DNA of 64,000 bases from Pseudomonas fluorescens (GCF_002022275.1 NZ_MSDF01000011.1:55155-119154), one strand, 5' to 3'. Shown: positions 35,414 through 47,595, counted from the first letter of the stretch. The notes: a model not told the origin generated them from the sequence alone. Numbers and translations are program-made.

Positions 35414-36047
35414 CCCCTTTGGCCAAGTCGTCCAGCTTGATTTGTAAGCCACCGACCGCCGCTTCATCAGACAGCGCCGCCTTGGCCTTTTGGTACGCAG
35501 CATGGGCTTCATCGGTACGACCCAATTGGACCAACAGGTCGCCCTTGAGCTCTTCACGAGTGGCCACAAATGCCTTGTCAGCATCGCCGTCGAGCAGTTT
35601 GAGTGCTTCGTCAGCCTTGTTCTGTGCCGCCAATACCTGCGCCAGGCGCTGACGTGCGATTTCACCCAGGGTCGGGTTGGTCGGTTTGTCGGCGATGGCC
35701 TTCAGCTCGGTGGCGGCGTCATCCAGCTTGCCGGTGTCGACCGCAACTTTCGCGACGAACAGGCTGCCGTACTGGGCGTAGGTGCTACCGCCAAATTCGT
35801 TTTTCAGCTTGCTGGCCAAGTCTGCAACCTGAGCAGGGTCAGGTTTGCCATCCGGTGTCAGCGTGGTTTCCAGCAATTGCTGATAGAGGATCGAGGCGCC
35901 CTGGGACTGGTTGGCCTGATACTTGTGCCAGGCTTGCCAGCCGAACACCACCACTAAAGCCAGCAGACCGCCAGTAACCAGGGGCTTGCCGTTACGCTGC
36001 CACCAGTCCTTGAACTCGGCCAGTTGATCATCATCAGTACTCGACAC
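35406..36047 (-). CDS. yfgM: YfgM-like tetratricopeptide membrane protein
   Basis: This 213-residue protein has a short cytoplasmic N-terminus, one transmembrane helix (LVTGGLLALVVVFGW, about residues 23-38) and periplasmic TPR-type helices. YfgM is an ancillary SecYEG partner that hands exported proteins to periplasmic chaperones. The place between hisS and bamB is the standard one. Confidence 0.9.
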   Translation of the reverse strand: MSSTDDDQLAEFKDWWQRNGKPLVTGGLLALVVVFGWQAWHKYQANQSQGASILYQQLLETTLTPDGKPDPAQVADLASKLKNEFGGSTYAQYGSLFVAKVAVDTGKLDDAATELKAIADKPTNPTLGEIARQRLAQVLAAQNKADEALKLLDGDADKAFVATREELKGDLLVQLGRTDEAHAAYQKAKAALSDEAAVGGLQIKLDDLAKGDA

Positions 36048-36088
36048 CCCAATACTCCTTAATCGCTAAATTCGGCTGTTCGACAGCT

Positions 36089-37378
36089 TCAACCCTGCAC
36101 GACGCAGGTGGCCAAGTGCGCAGCGAGCGCATCAAAGGCAATGTTCTGTTGCTCGCCCTGGCCACGCAGGGGTTTGAAACCTATCACCTGCTGGGCCAGT
36201 TCGTCATCGCCGAGGATCAGTGCGTACAGCGCACCGCTCTTGTCGGCCTTCTTGAATTGGCTCTTGAAGCTGCCGGCGCCGGCATTGACTTGCAGGCGCA
36301 GGTTAGGCAGTTGGTCGCGTACTTTTTCGCTCAAGGCCAGGGCTGCCAGTTCGGCGGCCTCGCCAAAGGCACACAGGTACACGTCCACCTGACGGGAAAT
36401 GGCTTCCGGGACTTGCTCCAGGGTTTCGAGCAGCAAAATCAGCCGCTCGATGCCCATGGCAAAACCCACACCCGTGGTCGGCTTGCCGCCCATTTGCTCA
36501 ACCAGGCCGTCGTAACGACCACCGGCACACACGGTGCCCTGGGCGCCAAGTTTGTCGGTGACCCACTCGAACACGGTCTTGCTGTAGTAATCGAGGCCGC
36601 GCACCAGCTTCGTGTTGATCACGAATGGAATACCGGCCGCATCCAGGCGAGCCTTGAGGCCTTCAAAGTGCGCGCGGGATTCGTCGTCCAGGTAGTCGGC
36701 CATTTTCGGCGCGTCGACCAGTACGGCCTGAGTGTCGGCGTTCTTGGTATCCAGCACACGCAACGGGTTGGTTTTCAGACGGCGCTGGCTGTCTTCGTCC
36801 AGCTTGTCGAGGTGGGCCGACAGGTACTCGACCAGCGCAACCTTGTAGCGGCCGCGGGACTCGCTGGTGCCCAGGCTATTGAGTTCGAGCTTGACGGCGT
36901 CGCGGATGCCCAGCAGGCCCCACAGGCGCCAGGTCAGCACGATCAGCTCGGCGTCAATGTCCGGCCCCTCGATGTTGAACACTTCCAGGCCGATCTGGTG
37001 GAACTGACGATAACGGCCTTTCTGTGGGCGTTCGTGGCGGAACATCGGGCCGATGTACCACAGTTTCTGTGGCTGGCCGGCGCCGGTGAGGCCGTGCTCA
37101 AGCACAGCACGCACGCACGCGGCAGTACCTTCCGGACGCAGGGTCAGGGAGTCGCCGTTGCGGTCTTCAAAGGTGTACATCTCTTTTTCGACGATGTCGG
37201 TGACTTCGCCGATGGAGCGTTTGAACAGTTCGGTGAATTCGACGATCGGCATGCGGATCTGCTTGTAACCGTAGTTATCCAGCAGGCGCGCGACCGTGTT
37301 CTCGAAGTAGCGCCACAGTGGCGTCTGCTCCGGCAGGATGTCGTTCATGCCACGAATGGCTTGCAGAGACTTGCTCAC
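36089..37378 (-). CDS. hisS: Histidyl-tRNA synthetase
   Basis: This 429-residue class II synthetase charges tRNA-His. It shows motif 2 ([17 protein letters not shown]), the histidine-specific [14 protein letters not shown] and [15 protein letters not shown], motif 3 ([11 protein letters not shown]) and a C-terminal anticodon-binding domain. Confidence 0.97.
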   Translation of the reverse strand: MSKSLQAIRGMNDILPEQTPLWRYFENTVARLLDNYGYKQIRMPIVEFTELFKRSIGEVTDIVEKEMYTFEDRNGDSLTLRPEGTAACVRAVLEHGLTGAGQPQKLWYIGPMFRHERPQKGRYRQFHQIGLEVFNIEGPDIDAELIVLTWRLWGLLGIRDAVKLELNSLGTSESRGRYKVALVEYLSAHLDKLDEDSQRRLKTNPLRVLDTKNADTQAVLVDAPKMADYLDDESRAHFEGLKARLDAAGIPFVINTKLVRGLDYYSKTVFEWVTDKLGAQGTVCAGGRYDGLVEQMGGKPTTGVGFAMGIERLILLLETLEQVPEAISRQVDVYLCAFGEAAELAALALSEKVRDQLPNLRLQVNAGAGSFKSQFKKADKSGALYALILGDDELAQQVIGFKPLRGQGEQQNIAFDALAAHLATCVVQG

Positions 37379-37401
37379 ATCTGATCCTTAAATTCGTTCA
37401 A

Positions 37402-38511
37402 TCAGCCGCGCGCGATCAGCGCTGCGTCAGCTGCGACCTTTTCGGCCGCTTTCTGGCGGATCAGTCTTTCGAGCTCATCCACCAGATTGTCATTCGTCAA
37501 CTTCTGCGCCGGCTTGCCGTCGATGTAAATCAGGTTCGGTGTACCACCGGTCAGGCCTACGTGCGCCTCTTTGGCTTCACCCGGGCCGTTGACCACGCAA
37601 CCGATCACTGCAACATCCAGCGGTACCAGCAGGTCTTCCAGGCGCAATTCCAGATCGTTCATGGTCTTCACCACGTCGAAGTTCTGCCGCGAGCAGCTCG
37701 GGCAGGCAATGAAATTGATACCACGGGAACGCAAACGCAGGGATTTGAGAATGTCGTAACCGACCTTCACTTCCTCTACGGGGTCTGCCGCCAGGGAGAT
37801 GCGGATAGTATCGCCAATCCCTTCGGCGAGCAGCATACCGAGACCCACCGCAGATTTCACTGTGCCTGAGCGCAAACCGCCCGCTTCAGTAATACCCAGG
37901 TGCAGCGGCTGCACGATTTCCTTGGCCAGCAGGCGGTACGCTTCTACCGCCATAAACACGTCGGAGGCCTTTACGCTGACCTTGAAGTCCTGGAAATTCA
38001 GGCGTTCAAGGTGCTCAACGTGGCGCAGCGCCGATTCAACCAGCGCCGCCGGAGTCGGTTCGCCGTATTTCTTTTGCAGATCTTTTTCCAGCGAACCGGC
38101 GTTCACGCCGATGCGGATGGGGATGCCGCGGTCACGGGCAGCGTCAACCACAGCGCGCACCCGGTCTTCGCGACCGATATTGCCCGGGTTGATGCGCAGG
38201 CAATCCACGCCCAGTTCGGCCACGCGCAAGGCGATCTTGTAGTCGAAGTGAATGTCGGCGACCAGCGGCACCTTGACCAGTTGCTTGATACGGCCGAAGG
38301 CTTCGGCAGCGTCCATATCCGGCACCGAGACGCGCACGATATCGACGCCAGCCGCTTCCAGACGGTTGATCTGGGCCACGGTGGCGGCCACATCATTGGT
38401 GTCGCTGTTGGTCATGCTCTGGACTGCGATGGGGGCATCGCCACCCACCGGCACCGAGCCGACCCAGATTTTGCGCGATACGCGACGTTTGATTGGAGAT
38501 TCGCCGTGCAT
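37402..38511 (-). CDS. ispG: 4-hydroxy-3-methylbut-2-enyl diphosphate synthase
   Basis: IspG (GcpE) reduces MEcPP to HMBPP in the MEP isoprenoid pathway using a 4Fe-4S cluster. This 369-residue protein has cluster cysteines in [10 protein letters not shown] and [10 protein letters not shown], and an N-terminal TIM barrel with [11 protein letters not shown]. It lies 2 bases after the RodZ-like gene. Confidence 0.96.
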   Translation of the reverse strand: MHGESPIKRRVSRKIWVGSVPVGGDAPIAVQSMTNSDTNDVAATVAQINRLEAAGVDIVRVSVPDMDAAEAFGRIKQLVKVPLVADIHFDYKIALRVAELGVDCLRINPGNIGREDRVRAVVDAARDRGIPIRIGVNAGSLEKDLQKKYGEPTPAALVESALRHVEHLERLNFQDFKVSVKASDVFMAVEAYRLLAKEIVQPLHLGITEAGGLRSGTVKSAVGLGMLLAEGIGDTIRISLAADPVEEVKVGYDILKSLRLRSRGINFIACPSCSRQNFDVVKTMNDLELRLEDLLVPLDVAVIGCVVNGPGEAKEAHVGLTGGTPNLIYIDGKPAQKLTNDNLVDELERLIRQKAAEKVAADAALIARG

Positions 38512-38513
38512 GA

Positions 38514-39500
38514 CTATTGTCCCAACTTCAGGCGAGCGGTCTCGCCACTGGTGAACGGCGCCACGTCCACAGGCTGGCCGTTGTAGGCCACTTGCGCGCC
38601 ACGGGCAAAGCCCAGACGCAGCGTCAAAGGAGGCTTGCCGCCCTGGTCAAGCGTATCTCCCTTGCGCTTCAGACCGCTGAACAGCACTTTGCCGTTGCCA
38701 TCGGTGACTTGCGTCCAGCAGTCAGCGACGAAGGTAATCTGGATATGGCCATCACCGGCGATCAACGCTGGCGTGGTCGGTGCAGAAATAGCGGGCGCTG
38801 CCGGAGCGGCAGGTGCTGGGGCCTGGGTCGGCGCAACCGGAGCATGGGCCTGGGTAACGGGCGTTGCCGGGGTGGCAGGTACCGCTGGCGCTGGCACTGC
38901 AGCAGGCGCAGTGCCCGCTTCAACGGCCGGTTGCTCGGCAACGGCTGGCGCTTCTGGCGCGGCTTGACCTTCAGCGACCGCCTGGTCCTCCGGCTCATCC
39001 AGTGGATGAATCTGGGTGGTGCCGTCGGCGCTTTCGACCTCGACGTGCTCCATGGCGTTGCTGGTCAGGTCTTTGGCGCGCTGAGTGGTCTGGTCTTGCC
39101 ACCAGACGAAACCGCCGCCAATCACCGCAATCAGCAACAACAGGCTGACAATTCGCAAAATCGTGTGGGAAACCCGCACTGGCTCTTCAATACGGCCCAG
39201 GCCATGCACATTGCTGCCCTGGGAGTCGGTGCCGGTGAACTGGTCGAATTCCTGGACCAGCACGGCCTGATCAATACCCAGCAACTTGGCGTAAGCGCGG
39301 ATATAGCCGCGGGCAAAAGTATGCCCAGGCAGCTTGTCGAACGCGCCGGCTTCCAGATTGCCGAGTGACGTGGTGGTCAAATTGAGCTTGAGGGCCACTT
39401 CTGCCAGCGACCAACCATTGCTTTCGCGGGCCTGACGCAAGGTCTCGCCTGGGTTTACGCGATTAGCTGCTACAACTTCCGGGTGCGCCGCTTTCATCAT
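38514..39500 (-). CDS. rodZ: RodZ-like cytoskeletal protein
   Basis: This 328-residue protein has a cytoplasmic helix-turn-helix (residues 17-85), one transmembrane segment ([20 protein letters not shown], about 117-136), a long Pro/Ala-rich periplasmic linker and a C-terminal DUF4115 domain ([20 protein letters not shown]). RodZ links MreB to the elongation machinery. The ATG overlaps the pilW stop by 4 bases. Confidence 0.9.
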   Translation of the reverse strand: MMKAAHPEVVAANRVNPGETLRQARESNGWSLAEVALKLNLTTTSLGNLEAGAFDKLPGHTFARGYIRAYAKLLGIDQAVLVQEFDQFTGTDSQGSNVHGLGRIEEPVRVSHTILRIVSLLLLIAVIGGGFVWWQDQTTQRAKDLTSNAMEHVEVESADGTTQIHPLDEPEDQAVAEGQAAPEAPAVAEQPAVEAGTAPAAVPAPAVPATPATPVTQAHAPVAPTQAPAPAAPAAPAISAPTTPALIAGDGHIQITFVADCWTQVTDGNGKVLFSGLKRKGDTLDQGGKPPLTLRLGFARGAQVAYNGQPVDVAPFTSGETARLKLGQ

Positions 39501-40255
39501 TGCTCCGACAGGTATTGCTGATATTCCGGCGTACCGGGATAGAGTCGTTCGAGTTGCTGGCCAAAACGTGCGGCCGTGTCGCGTTCTTCATGAACCGTCG
39601 CCAGGCGCACACCGAGCAATAGACTACGTGCATTTTGCCCGCTGAGCAGGCTAAAACGCTCGTAATAGTCACGTGCCGGCACATAATGCCTGTCTTCGTA
39701 AGACATCTCAGCCATTTCGAGCAATGCCCGAGGCTGTCGACCATTCAAATGCAGGGCTTTTTCCAGTTGCTGGCGGGCGCTGTCGCGCTGGCCGAGGCGC
39801 ATCGAGGTCACCCCAAGGTTCTCGAACACCCGCGACCGTTCCGGGTAGAGGGTATCGGCGCTGGCCTGCTGAAAATAACCAGAAGCCTGGTCGTAACGTT
39901 TCTGCGAGAACAGGAAGCTGCCGTAGTTGTTCAGCAACCGAGGGTCGGCAGGACGCGAGGCCAATGCCTTCAGGAAATAGTGATCAGCCAACTCGGGTTC
40001 GGCCTGCGCCTGGAATACCAACGCCAGCGCGGCGTTGGCGTCAGCATCGTCGCCGTCCAGCTCAAGCGCCTTTTTCAACGGCACTTTGGCCTGCTCGTTC
40101 ATGCCTTGGCGCAGGTAACCCAAACCCAGTTGCACATAGGCAACTCGCGCCTCATCACGGCCTTTATCGGTGTGCAAAGGGCTGTCCTGGCCCGATGAAA
40201 CACAACCGGCCACGAAGCCGGTAACCAGTAAAAGCAGCGCGAGGCGCAAGGGCAT
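39497..40255 (-). CDS. pilW: Type IV pilus assembly lipoprotein PilW (PilF)
   Basis: This 252-residue lipoprotein (signal ending VAGC) has six TPR-like repeats. It is the pilotin that brings the secretin PilQ to the outer membrane. Its location between rlmN and rodZ is typical. It is called PilF in P. aeruginosa. Confidence 0.92.
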   Translation of the reverse strand: MPLRLALLLLVTGFVAGCVSSGQDSPLHTDKGRDEARVAYVQLGLGYLRQGMNEQAKVPLKKALELDGDDADANAALALVFQAQAEPELADHYFLKALASRPADPRLLNNYGSFLFSQKRYDQASGYFQQASADTLYPERSRVFENLGVTSMRLGQRDSARQQLEKALHLNGRQPRALLEMAEMSYEDRHYVPARDYYERFSLLSGQNARSLLLGVRLATVHEERDTAARFGQQLERLYPGTPEYQQYLSEQ

Positions 40256-40267
40256 AGAGATCCTCTC

Positions 40268-41416
40268 TCAGATTCGATTCACAGCAATCAGCGGTAAATC
40301 GTCGGCAGCGCTCTGTTCGCGTCCGGCGATATAACGCTCGCTGCGGCGGGTGCGGTCCATCACCTGCCCTACCAATTGGCCACAGGCCGCGTCGATGTCT
40401 TCACCACGGGTGGTGCGCACAGTCACGTTGTAGCCAGCCTGGTGCAGTTGATCCTGGAAACGGCGGATGGCGTTGTTGCTCGGCCGCTCGTAGCCAGAAT
40501 GGGGAAACGGGTTAAACGGAATCAGGTTGATCTTGCACGGGGTGTTCTTGAGCAGCTCGATCATCTCGACGGCGTGCTCGACCTTGTCGTTGATGTCCTT
40601 GAGCATGGTGTACTCAATGGTCAGCACACGTTTCTCGCCCAAGGTCGCCATATAACGCTGGCAAGATTCGAGCAGCATCTTAAGCGGATACTTCTTGTTG
40701 ATTGGCACCAATTGGTTACGCAATGCGTCATTCGGTGCGTGCAGCGACAACGCCAGGGAGACGTCGATGTGCTTGGCCAGCTCATCGATCATCGGTACCA
40801 CGCCGGAGGTCGACAGGGTGACACGGCGCTTGGAGATGCCGTAACCCAGGTCGTCCATCATCAGGTGCATGGCCGAGATGACGTTGTCGAAGTTCAGCAG
40901 CGGCTCACCCATGCCCATCATCACCACGTTGGTGATGGCACGGTCGACGGTTGCCGGGACGCTGCCAAAGGATTTGTTGGCAATCCACACCTGGCCGATG
41001 ACTTCGGCGGCGGTGAGGTTGCTGTTGAAACCTTGCTTGCCGGTGGAGCAGAAACTGCAGTCCAGGGCACAGCCTGCCTGGGACGAAACGCACAACGTGC
41101 CGCGTTTGCCCTGGGGAATGTAAACCGTCTCGACGCAGCTGCCGGACGCCACGCGCACCACCCATTTACGGGTGCCATCGGTGGAAATGTCCTCGCTGAC
41201 AACCTCGGGACCACGGACCTCAGCAATGACCTTGAGCTTGTCGCGCAAGGCTTTGCTGACGTTCGTCATGGCGTCGAAATCGTCGACGCCAAAGTGGTGA
41301 ATCCACTTCATTACCTGACCGGCACGGAAACGCTTCTCCCCGATTGAGTCGAAGAATTTCTCCATTTCCGGCTGAGTCAGACCCAGCAGGTTGGTTTTAA
41401 CAGTCGATGTAGTCAT
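40268..41416 (-). CDS. rlmN: Dual-specificity 23S rRNA/tRNA adenine-C2 methyltransferase
   Basis: This 382-residue radical-SAM enzyme methylates A2503 of 23S rRNA and A37 of some tRNAs. The cluster motif [15 protein letters not shown] is clear, along with [12 protein letters not shown] and a C-terminal resolving-cysteine region (DIDAACGQL). Confidence 0.97.
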   Translation of the reverse strand: MTTSTVKTNLLGLTQPEMEKFFDSIGEKRFRAGQVMKWIHHFGVDDFDAMTNVSKALRDKLKVIAEVRGPEVVSEDISTDGTRKWVVRVASGSCVETVYIPQGKRGTLCVSSQAGCALDCSFCSTGKQGFNSNLTAAEVIGQVWIANKSFGSVPATVDRAITNVVMMGMGEPLLNFDNVISAMHLMMDDLGYGISKRRVTLSTSGVVPMIDELAKHIDVSLALSLHAPNDALRNQLVPINKKYPLKMLLESCQRYMATLGEKRVLTIEYTMLKDINDKVEHAVEMIELLKNTPCKINLIPFNPFPHSGYERPSNNAIRRFQDQLHQAGYNVTVRTTRGEDIDAACGQLVGQVMDRTRRSERYIAGREQSAADDLPLIAVNRI

Positions 41417-41445
41417 GGATTCACCCTCACTCTTTAAGCCAATGC

Positions 41446-41871
41446 TTAGCGAGCGGTTACTTCAGTAGCAGCGAAAAAGTACGAAATTTCGCGGGCAGCA
41501 GCGGCTTCGGAATCCGAACCGTGTACAGCGTTGGCGTCGATGGATTCAGCGAAGTCAGCACGGATGGTGCCGGCAGCCGCTTCTTTAGGGTTGGTAGCGC
41601 CCATCAGCTCACGGTTCAGAGCGATAGCGTTTTCGCCTTCCAGAACCTGAACAACAACAGGGCCGGAGATCATGAAGGCAACCAGGTCGCCGAAGAAACC
41701 ACGAGCGCTGTGCTCAGCGTAGAAGCCTTCAGCTTCAGCTTTGGACAGTTGCTTGAGTTTCGAAGCTACAACCTTCAGGCCGGCTTTTTCGAAACGAGTG
41801 GTGATCTCGCCGATGACGTTTTTTGCAACAGCGTCAGGCTTGATGATGGAGAAAGTACGTTGAACAGCCAT
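41446..41871 (-). CDS. ndk: Nucleoside diphosphate kinase
   Basis: This 141-residue enzyme equilibrates nucleoside triphosphates. The phosphohistidine is H117 in NAVHGSDS. The opening [14 protein letters not shown] is canonical. Confidence 0.98.
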   Translation of the reverse strand: MAVQRTFSIIKPDAVAKNVIGEITTRFEKAGLKVVASKLKQLSKAEAEGFYAEHSARGFFGDLVAFMISGPVVVQVLEGENAIALNRELMGATNPKEAAAGTIRADFAESIDANAVHGSDSEAAAAREISYFFAATEVTAR

Positions 41872-41899
41872 GGTGTAACTCCAGAAACGGTAATTTACG

Positions 41900-41930
41900 A
41901 AAAATTAAACCCGCGAATTATACGCGGGTT
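41900..41930 (-). terminator. isc operon terminator
   Basis: CCCGCG-tataatt-CGCGGG on the minus strand is followed by TTTAATTTTT, between iscX and ndk. Confidence 0.8.
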
Positions 41931-41963
41931 ATTGGGTATTGCCTAACTGCGTAAAAAGGCGAC

Positions 41964-42164
41964 TCAGTCTGCTTCTTCGATCCACAGGCCTTGAATCGCC
42001 TCCAGAACCTTTTCGCCACCCCGGTCCGGGATGTCGTCGAAGTCCGGCAGCGCCATTACCAGATCTCGCAGCTTGACGAAGTTCACAGTAAGAGGATTGA
42101 CCTCCGGGTGAGCTTCAGCAAGTTGTATAGCGATTTCTTGTACATCAACCCATTTCAGGCTCAT
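41964..42164 (-). CDS. iscX: Fe-S assembly protein IscX
   Basis: This 66-residue acidic protein (MSLKWVDVQEIAIQLAEAHP, with DFDD and a WIEEAD end) binds IscS and iron and tunes cluster assembly. The start is at 42164; the ATG at 42182 overlaps fdx and would add six atypical residues. Confidence 0.95.
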   Translation of the reverse strand: MSLKWVDVQEIAIQLAEAHPEVNPLTVNFVKLRDLVMALPDFDDIPDRGGEKVLEAIQGLWIEEAD

Positions 42165-42178
42165 GACATTTCCTTGAA

Positions 42179-42520
42179 TCAATGCGGCGCTTCGGCCGCA
42201 TGGTTGAGCGAATATTTCGGAATTTCGACGGTGATGTCTTCAGTCCCGACCTTTGCCTGACAGCTTAGGCGCGATTGCGCCTCAAGGCCCCACGCACGAT
42301 CAAGAAAGTCCTCTTCCAGTTCATCCGCCTCTTCAAGAGAGTTGAAGCCCTCGCGAATGATGCAGTGACAGGTGGTGCAGGCGCAGACACCGCCGCAGGC
42401 ACTTTCGATTTCGATGTGGTTGTCATGGGCAACTTCGAGGATGGACTTGCCGGTCTCAGCCTCCACGACCATACCGTCCGGGCAATGCTCGGCGTGTGGC
42501 AGAAAAATGACCTGCGGCAT
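42179..42520 (-). CDS. fdx: ISC-system 2Fe-2S ferredoxin
   Basis: This 113-residue adrenodoxin-type ferredoxin has cluster cysteines in CGGVCACTTC and a fourth in RLSCQ. It delivers electrons to the IscS/IscU scaffold. It lies 3 bases after hscA. Confidence 0.96.
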   Translation of the reverse strand: MPQVIFLPHAEHCPDGMVVEAETGKSILEVAHDNHIEIESACGGVCACTTCHCIIREGFNSLEEADELEEDFLDRAWGLEAQSRLSCQAKVGTEDITVEIPKYSLNHAAEAPH

Positions 42521-42523
42521 TAA

Positions 42524-44386
42524 TTATTCCTCGATTTCATTCAGGTTGCGTCCCGACAGGGCGGCTTTTACCGATTGGTCCATACGACGGGCGGCAAAAG
42601 CATCGGTCACTTGCGACAGACGTTTGGTCTGCTGCTCGATGGCATAACCATCGGTGCCTTTCATCAATTCGGACAGTTCCTGCATCTGCAGGTCAATGAC
42701 CATGCGCTCTTCAGCGTCCAGCAGGCGCTCGCCATCCGCTTGAAGGGCGCCCTGCACCGCTTCGAGCAGGCGCTGGGCGTCGACTTGCTGCTCACGCAAT
42801 ACGCGGGCGACCTTGTCGTCACCGGCGTATTGGAACGAATCCTTGAGCATCTTGGCGATTTCGCCGTCGGTCAGGCCGTAGGATGGCTTGACCTGAATGC
42901 TGGCTTCCACGCCCGACGCCAATTCACGCGCGGCGACGCTGAGCAGGCCGTCGGCATCCACCTGGTACGTCACGCGAATTTTCGCTGCACCCGCGACCAT
43001 GGCCGGGATACCGCGCAATTCAAAGCGCGCCAGGGAGCGGCAATCGCTGATCAGCTCGCGTTCGCCTTGCAGCACATGAATCATCATGGCCGTCTGGCCG
43101 TCTTTGTACGTGGTGAAGTCCTGGGCACGGGCGACGGGGATGGTGGTGTTGCGTGGAATCACCTTCTCCATCAGGCCGCCCATGGTTTCGAGCCCAAGGG
43201 ACAACGGAATCACGTCGAGCAGAAGCAGTTCACCACCATCGCGTTTGTTGCCCGCAAGGGTGTCGGCCTGGATCGCAGCGCCAATGGCGACTACTTGATC
43301 CGGGTCGATTTCGGTCAACGGCTGGCGGCCAAAGGCTTCGGCCACAGCGTCGCGAACACGGGGCACACGGGTGGAACCGCCGACCATGACCACAGCGGCC
43401 ACGTCTTCCAGCTCGATACCGGAGTCACGCACGGCGCGGCGGCAGGCTTTGAGGCTGCGGGCGACCATCGGTTCTATCAACGAATCGAAGGCTTCGCGGG
43501 TGAGCTGGGCCGACCAGGAACCGTAGGAAACGTCGACAGAAGCGGCGTCAGTCAGCGCTTCTTTAGCGGCGCAGGCGGTTTGCAGCAGGCTGCGCTGCTC
43601 ACCCGGGTCCAGGTCGGCAGACAAGCCAGCACCCGTGATGATCCAGCCCGCAATGGCGTGGTCGAAGTCGTCGCCGCCCAAGGCAGTATCGCCACCGGTG
43701 GCCAGCACTTCGAAAACACCGCCCGTCAGGCGCAAAATCGAAATATCAAAGGTGCCGCCGCCCAAGTCATAAATGGCGACCAGGCCTTCAGCATGCTGAT
43801 CGAGGCCATAGGCCACCGCCGCCGCAGTCGGCTCATTAAGCAGGCGCAGCACATTCAGACCGGCGAGTTTTGCCGCGTCTTTGGTGGCTTGGCGCTGAGC
43901 GTCATCGAAATAGGCCGGAACCGTGATCACCGCGCCGACCAATTCGCCGCCCAAGGTGGTTTCCGCACGCTGGCGCAGCACCTTGAGGATGTCGGCCGAC
44001 ACTTCCACCGGGCTTTTCGGGCCCTGGACGGTGTCGATGAACGGCATATGCGATTCGCCGCCGACAAAGCGGTACGGCAGCTGGTCGCCCAATTGCTTGA
44101 CGTCGGACAGACCACGACCCATCAAGCGCTTGACCGACAGCACAGTGTTCAAAGGATCAGTAGACGCAGCCAATTTGGCCGACTCGCCGACTTCGGTACG
44201 ATCGGCGTGATAGCGCACGGCGGACGGCAGGATGACCTGGCCATCGGCGTCGGGCAGCGGCTCGGACAGGCCGCTGCGCAAGGCAGCAACCAGGGAATTG
44301 GTGGTGCCCAGGTCAATCCCGACCGCCAGGCGACGCTGGTGCGGTTGAGGGCTTTGGCCGGGTTCGGCGATTTGCAGTAGGGCCAT
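42524..44386 (-). CDS. hscA: Fe-S protein maturation chaperone HscA
   Basis: This 620-residue Hsp70 drives cluster transfer from IscU. It has the actin-like ATPase signatures [26 protein letters not shown] and [17 protein letters not shown], then a substrate-binding domain. Confidence 0.97.
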   Translation of the reverse strand: MALLQIAEPGQSPQPHQRRLAVGIDLGTTNSLVAALRSGLSEPLPDADGQVILPSAVRYHADRTEVGESAKLAASTDPLNTVLSVKRLMGRGLSDVKQLGDQLPYRFVGGESHMPFIDTVQGPKSPVEVSADILKVLRQRAETTLGGELVGAVITVPAYFDDAQRQATKDAAKLAGLNVLRLLNEPTAAAVAYGLDQHAEGLVAIYDLGGGTFDISILRLTGGVFEVLATGGDTALGGDDFDHAIAGWIITGAGLSADLDPGEQRSLLQTACAAKEALTDAASVDVSYGSWSAQLTREAFDSLIEPMVARSLKACRRAVRDSGIELEDVAAVVMVGGSTRVPRVRDAVAEAFGRQPLTEIDPDQVVAIGAAIQADTLAGNKRDGGELLLLDVIPLSLGLETMGGLMEKVIPRNTTIPVARAQDFTTYKDGQTAMMIHVLQGERELISDCRSLARFELRGIPAMVAGAAKIRVTYQVDADGLLSVAARELASGVEASIQVKPSYGLTDGEIAKMLKDSFQYAGDDKVARVLREQQVDAQRLLEAVQGALQADGERLLDAEERMVIDLQMQELSELMKGTDGYAIEQQTKRLSQVTDAFAARRMDQSVKAALSGRNLNEIEE

Positions 44387-44437
44387 GGTAATCAGGTCTT
44401 ATCTGTCTATCAGGCGTGCATCACGGGCAGCACTGGG

Positions 44438-44959
44438 TTAATCGTCGAGGCGCTCTTCTAGCTGGCGCACTTCGTAGGTGAGCTTGTCGAGGAACTGCAT
44501 ACGCCGCATCAGGCGTTCGGCCTGTTCACGCTGCGCTGCATCATCCCAACAGGCTGCGAAGCTTTCATTGAGCTCGTCCTGGGCCACTTTCAGACGGCGC
44601 TTGAAGACTGCGACGCCAGCCACATCGGCCTCGTCCTGCAACTCTTCGAGTTCTTCGCGCCACTGCATCTGCTGCATCAGGAAGTCCGGGTCGTGCACCG
44701 TGACTTCCATCGGCAACTCGCCACCTTTCATCGCGAGCAGGTAGCGCGCGCGTTTGGGTGGGTTTTTCAGCGTCTGATACGCCTCGTTGAGGCTGGCCGA
44801 CTGCTCCAGCGCCAAGCGTTGCTCACGCTCGGAAGCGTCAGCAAAACGGTCCGGATGCACTCCACGCGCCAACTCTCGGTAGCGCGTGGCAAGCTGCTCA
44901 AGGTCCAGCCGAAAGCTCGGCTGCAGCTCGAATAAAGCGAAATGACAAGGAGTACCCAC
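44438..44959 (-). CDS. hscB: J-type co-chaperone HscB
   Basis: This 173-residue protein has an N-terminal J domain with the HPD motif ([11 protein letters not shown]) and a C-terminal three-helix IscU-binding domain. The start is GTG at 44959 ([16 protein letters not shown]); the in-frame ATG at 44998 lies inside iscA. Confidence 0.95.
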   Translation of the reverse strand: MGTPCHFALFELQPSFRLDLEQLATRYRELARGVHPDRFADASEREQRLALEQSASLNEAYQTLKNPPKRARYLLAMKGGELPMEVTVHDPDFLMQQMQWREELEELQDEADVAGVAVFKRRLKVAQDELNESFAACWDDAAQREQAERLMRRMQFLDKLTYEVRQLEERLDD

Positions 44960-44967
44960 GAATAGCC

Positions 44968-45291
44968 TCAGATGTTGAAGCTTTCGCCGCAGCCACATTC
45001 ACCGCGCACATTGGGGTTGTTGAACTTGAAGCCTTCGTTCAACCCTTCCTTGACGAAATCGAGCTCGGTGCCGTCCAGGTAAGTCAGGCTTTTAGGGTCG
45101 ATGATCACTTTCTCGCCGTGACTCTCGAATACCTGGTCTTCCTCAACCACCTCGTCGACGAACTCCAGCACATAGGCAAGGCCGGAACAGCCCGTGGTGC
45201 GAACACCCAGACGAATCCCCTCACCTTTGCCGCGCCCATTCAGGGAGCGGCGAATGTGCTGCGCGGCCGCTTCTGTCATGCTGATAGCCAT
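44968..45291 (-). CDS. iscA: A-type Fe-S carrier IscA
   Basis: This 107-residue protein carries the three conserved cysteines in [13 protein letters not shown] and GECGCGESF. The start is [13 protein letters not shown] at 45291. Confidence 0.97.
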   Translation of the reverse strand: MAISMTEAAAQHIRRSLNGRGKGEGIRLGVRTTGCSGLAYVLEFVDEVVEEDQVFESHGEKVIIDPKSLTYLDGTELDFVKEGLNEGFKFNNPNVRGECGCGESFNI

Positions 45292-45319
45292 CGTTGACTC
45301 CTTACTCGTCGCCAAATGC

Positions 45320-45706
45320 TTAGATCAAGCCTTTCTTCTGCTTGTAGTCGCGAACGGCCGCCTTGATGGCGTCTTCTGCGAGCACGGAGCAGTGGATTTT
45401 CACTGGCGGCAGGGCCAGTTCTTCGGCCAGCTGGGTGTTGCTGATAGTGACAGCCTCATCCAGCGTCTTGCCTTTCATCCACTCGGTGGCGAGGGAGCTG
45501 GAGGCGATGGCCGAACCGCAGCCGTAGGTTTTGAATTTGGCGTCTTCGATAACGCCAGCCTCGTTGACCTTGATCTGCAGGCGCATTACATCGCCGCACG
45601 CCGGAGCGCCGACCATGCCGGTGCCGACATCAGGGTCTTCCGCGTTCATCTTGCCGACGTTGCGCGGGTTTTCGTAGTGGTCGATGACCTTTTCGCTGTA
45701 AGCCAT
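45320..45706 (-). CDS. iscU: Fe-S cluster scaffold IscU
   Basis: This 128-residue scaffold has cluster ligands in [21 protein letters not shown] and [10 protein letters not shown], plus the HscA-recognition LPPVK motif. Confidence 0.98.
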   Translation of the reverse strand: MAYSEKVIDHYENPRNVGKMNAEDPDVGTGMVGAPACGDVMRLQIKVNEAGVIEDAKFKTYGCGSAIASSSLATEWMKGKTLDEAVTISNTQLAEELALPPVKIHCSVLAEDAIKAAVRDYKQKKGLI

Positions 45707-45805
45707 GGTACTGAATCCTCACTCATCAGGGCCGCTCTGGAACCCTGTAAAAACGCCTGCGTTTTCCGCCACGTTCCTACAGAGCTGGGGTGGCGGCTTC
45801 TATAG

Positions 45806-47020
45806 TTAGTGTGCCGCCCACTCGATCTTGGAAATATCGACACCGTCTTTGAACATGTCCCACAGCGGCGACAAAACGCGCAGCTTGTTGACGGCCTCGC
45901 AGACTTTCTGCGCGGCGTAGTCGACTTGTTCTTCAGTGGTGAAGCGGCCGAATGTAAAGCGGATCGAGCTGTGTGCCAGTTCGTCGTTGCGGCCCAGGGC
46001 GCGCAGTACGTACGACGGCTCAAGGGATGCCGAGGTGCAGGCCGAACCGGACGAAACCGCCAGATCCTTGAGCGCCATGATCAGCGACTCGCCTTCGACG
46101 TAGTTGAAGCTCAAATTCAGGTTGTGCGGTACACGGGCAGTCATGCTGCCGTTGATGTACAGCTCTTCAAGGTTTTCGACCTGCTTGTAGAAGCGATCGC
46201 TCAGGGCCTTGATGCGCACGTTTTCGGCAGCCATGTCTTCTTTGGCTACACGGAAGGCTTCGCCCATGCCGACGATCTGGTGAGTCGCCAGGGTGCCCGA
46301 ACGCATGCCGCGCTCGTGACCGCCGCCGTGCATGGTGGCTTCGATGCGCACACGTGGCTTGCGGCTCACGTACAGCGCGCCGATGCCTTTAGGGCCGTAA
46401 GTCTTGTGGGCAGAAAACGACATCAGGTCGACTTTCAGCTTCGACAGGTCGATATCGACCTTGCCGGTGGACTGAGCAGCGTCGACGTGCAGCAGGATGC
46501 CCTTGGAACGGGTCAGCTCGCCGATGGCCGCGATATCGTTGATGGTGCCGATTTCGTTGTTCACGTGGATCACGGAAACCAGGATGGTGTCTTCACGCAG
46601 GGCCGCTTCAATCATGGCCGGGGTGACGATGCCGTCGGTAGTCGGCTCAAGGTAGGTGACCTCGAAACCTTCACGCTCCAGTTGGCGCATGGTGTCGAGG
46701 ACAGCCTTGTGCTCAATCTTGGTGGTGATCAGGTGTTTGCCTTTGGTCGCGTAGAAATGCGCCGCGCCCTTGATTGCCAGGTTGTCGGACTCGGTGGCAC
46801 CGGAGGTCCAGACGATTTCACGCGGGTCTGCGCCCACCAGGTCAGCAACCTGGCGACGAGCGTTCTCGACCGCTTCCTCGGCTTTCCAGCCGAACACGTG
46901 GGAACGGGAGGCCGGGTTGCCGAAGTTTCCGTCAACCAGCAGGCATTCGCTCATCTTTTGCGCGACACGCGGATCAACCGGGGTGGTCGCTGAGTAATCA
47001 AGGTAAATCGGCAATTTCAT
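45806..47020 (-). CDS. iscS: Cysteine desulfurase IscS
   Basis: This 404-residue PLP enzyme supplies sulfur for Fe-S clusters and tRNA thiolation. It shows the PLP lysine in [12 protein letters not shown] and the active cysteine loop [16 protein letters not shown]. Confidence 0.98.
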   Translation of the reverse strand: MKLPIYLDYSATTPVDPRVAQKMSECLLVDGNFGNPASRSHVFGWKAEEAVENARRQVADLVGADPREIVWTSGATESDNLAIKGAAHFYATKGKHLITTKIEHKAVLDTMRQLEREGFEVTYLEPTTDGIVTPAMIEAALREDTILVSVIHVNNEIGTINDIAAIGELTRSKGILLHVDAAQSTGKVDIDLSKLKVDLMSFSAHKTYGPKGIGALYVSRKPRVRIEATMHGGGHERGMRSGTLATHQIVGMGEAFRVAKEDMAAENVRIKALSDRFYKQVENLEELYINGSMTARVPHNLNLSFNYVEGESLIMALKDLAVSSGSACTSASLEPSYVLRALGRNDELAHSSIRFTFGRFTTEEQVDYAAQKVCEAVNKLRVLSPLWDMFKDGVDISKIEWAAH

Positions 47021-47070
47021 GGACTTTCTCCTAAATCAGGCTGGCTGGCGTGCCGTTAGCTCTTCGGCTG

Positions 47071-47562
47071 TCACTCGACGGCGGACGCTTCAATCTTGTC
47101 CAGACGCGGCGCCTTGGTGTTGCAACGGCGCTGGTCCTGACGCTGGGCTACTTCTTGCACCTCACGGCGAGTCACAAGATCAGCCAAGCTGATACCACTC
47201 AAAAACTCATGGATCTGCAGGCTCAAGTCACACCACAGGTGGTGCGTCAGGCAGGTGTCGCCGGCATGGCAATCACCCAGGCCCTGGCATTTGGTGGCAT
47301 CGACGGATTCGTTGACCGCGTCGATCACCTGAGCGACCTGAATGCCCTGCATGTCGCGGGACAACTGATAGCCACCACCCGGCCCACGCACGCTGGAGAC
47401 CAGATTGCTGCGGCGCAATTTGGCGAACAGTTGCTCAAGGTAGGACAGGGAAATGCCTTGGCGCTCGGAGATATCGGCCAGGGACACCGGCCCAGTTTGC
47501 GCGTGCAAGGCCAGATCCAGCATGGCGGTTACCGCGTATCGGCCTTTTGTAGTCAGTCTCAT
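47071..47562 (-). CDS. iscR: Fe-S regulator IscR
   Basis: This 163-residue Rrf2-family repressor binds a 2Fe-2S cluster through three cysteines in [13 protein letters not shown] followed by LTHHLWC. The winged helix is at the N-terminus ([15 protein letters not shown]). The ATG at 47562 gives the conserved start. It is the first gene of the isc operon; its own binding sites lie upstream. Confidence 0.96.
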   Translation of the reverse strand: MRLTTKGRYAVTAMLDLALHAQTGPVSLADISERQGISLSYLEQLFAKLRRSNLVSSVRGPGGGYQLSRDMQGIQVAQVIDAVNESVDATKCQGLGDCHAGDTCLTHHLWCDLSLQIHEFLSGISLADLVTRREVQEVAQRQDQRRCNTKAPRLDKIEASAVE

Positions 47563-47595
47563 GGACAAGTACCAAGGTGTTTCAGAATGGGGGCA

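Noticed and set aside
42575..44380. A 601-codon plus-strand frame over hscA
   Set aside because: Shadow of hscA, with all conserved Hsp70 motifs on the opposite strand.
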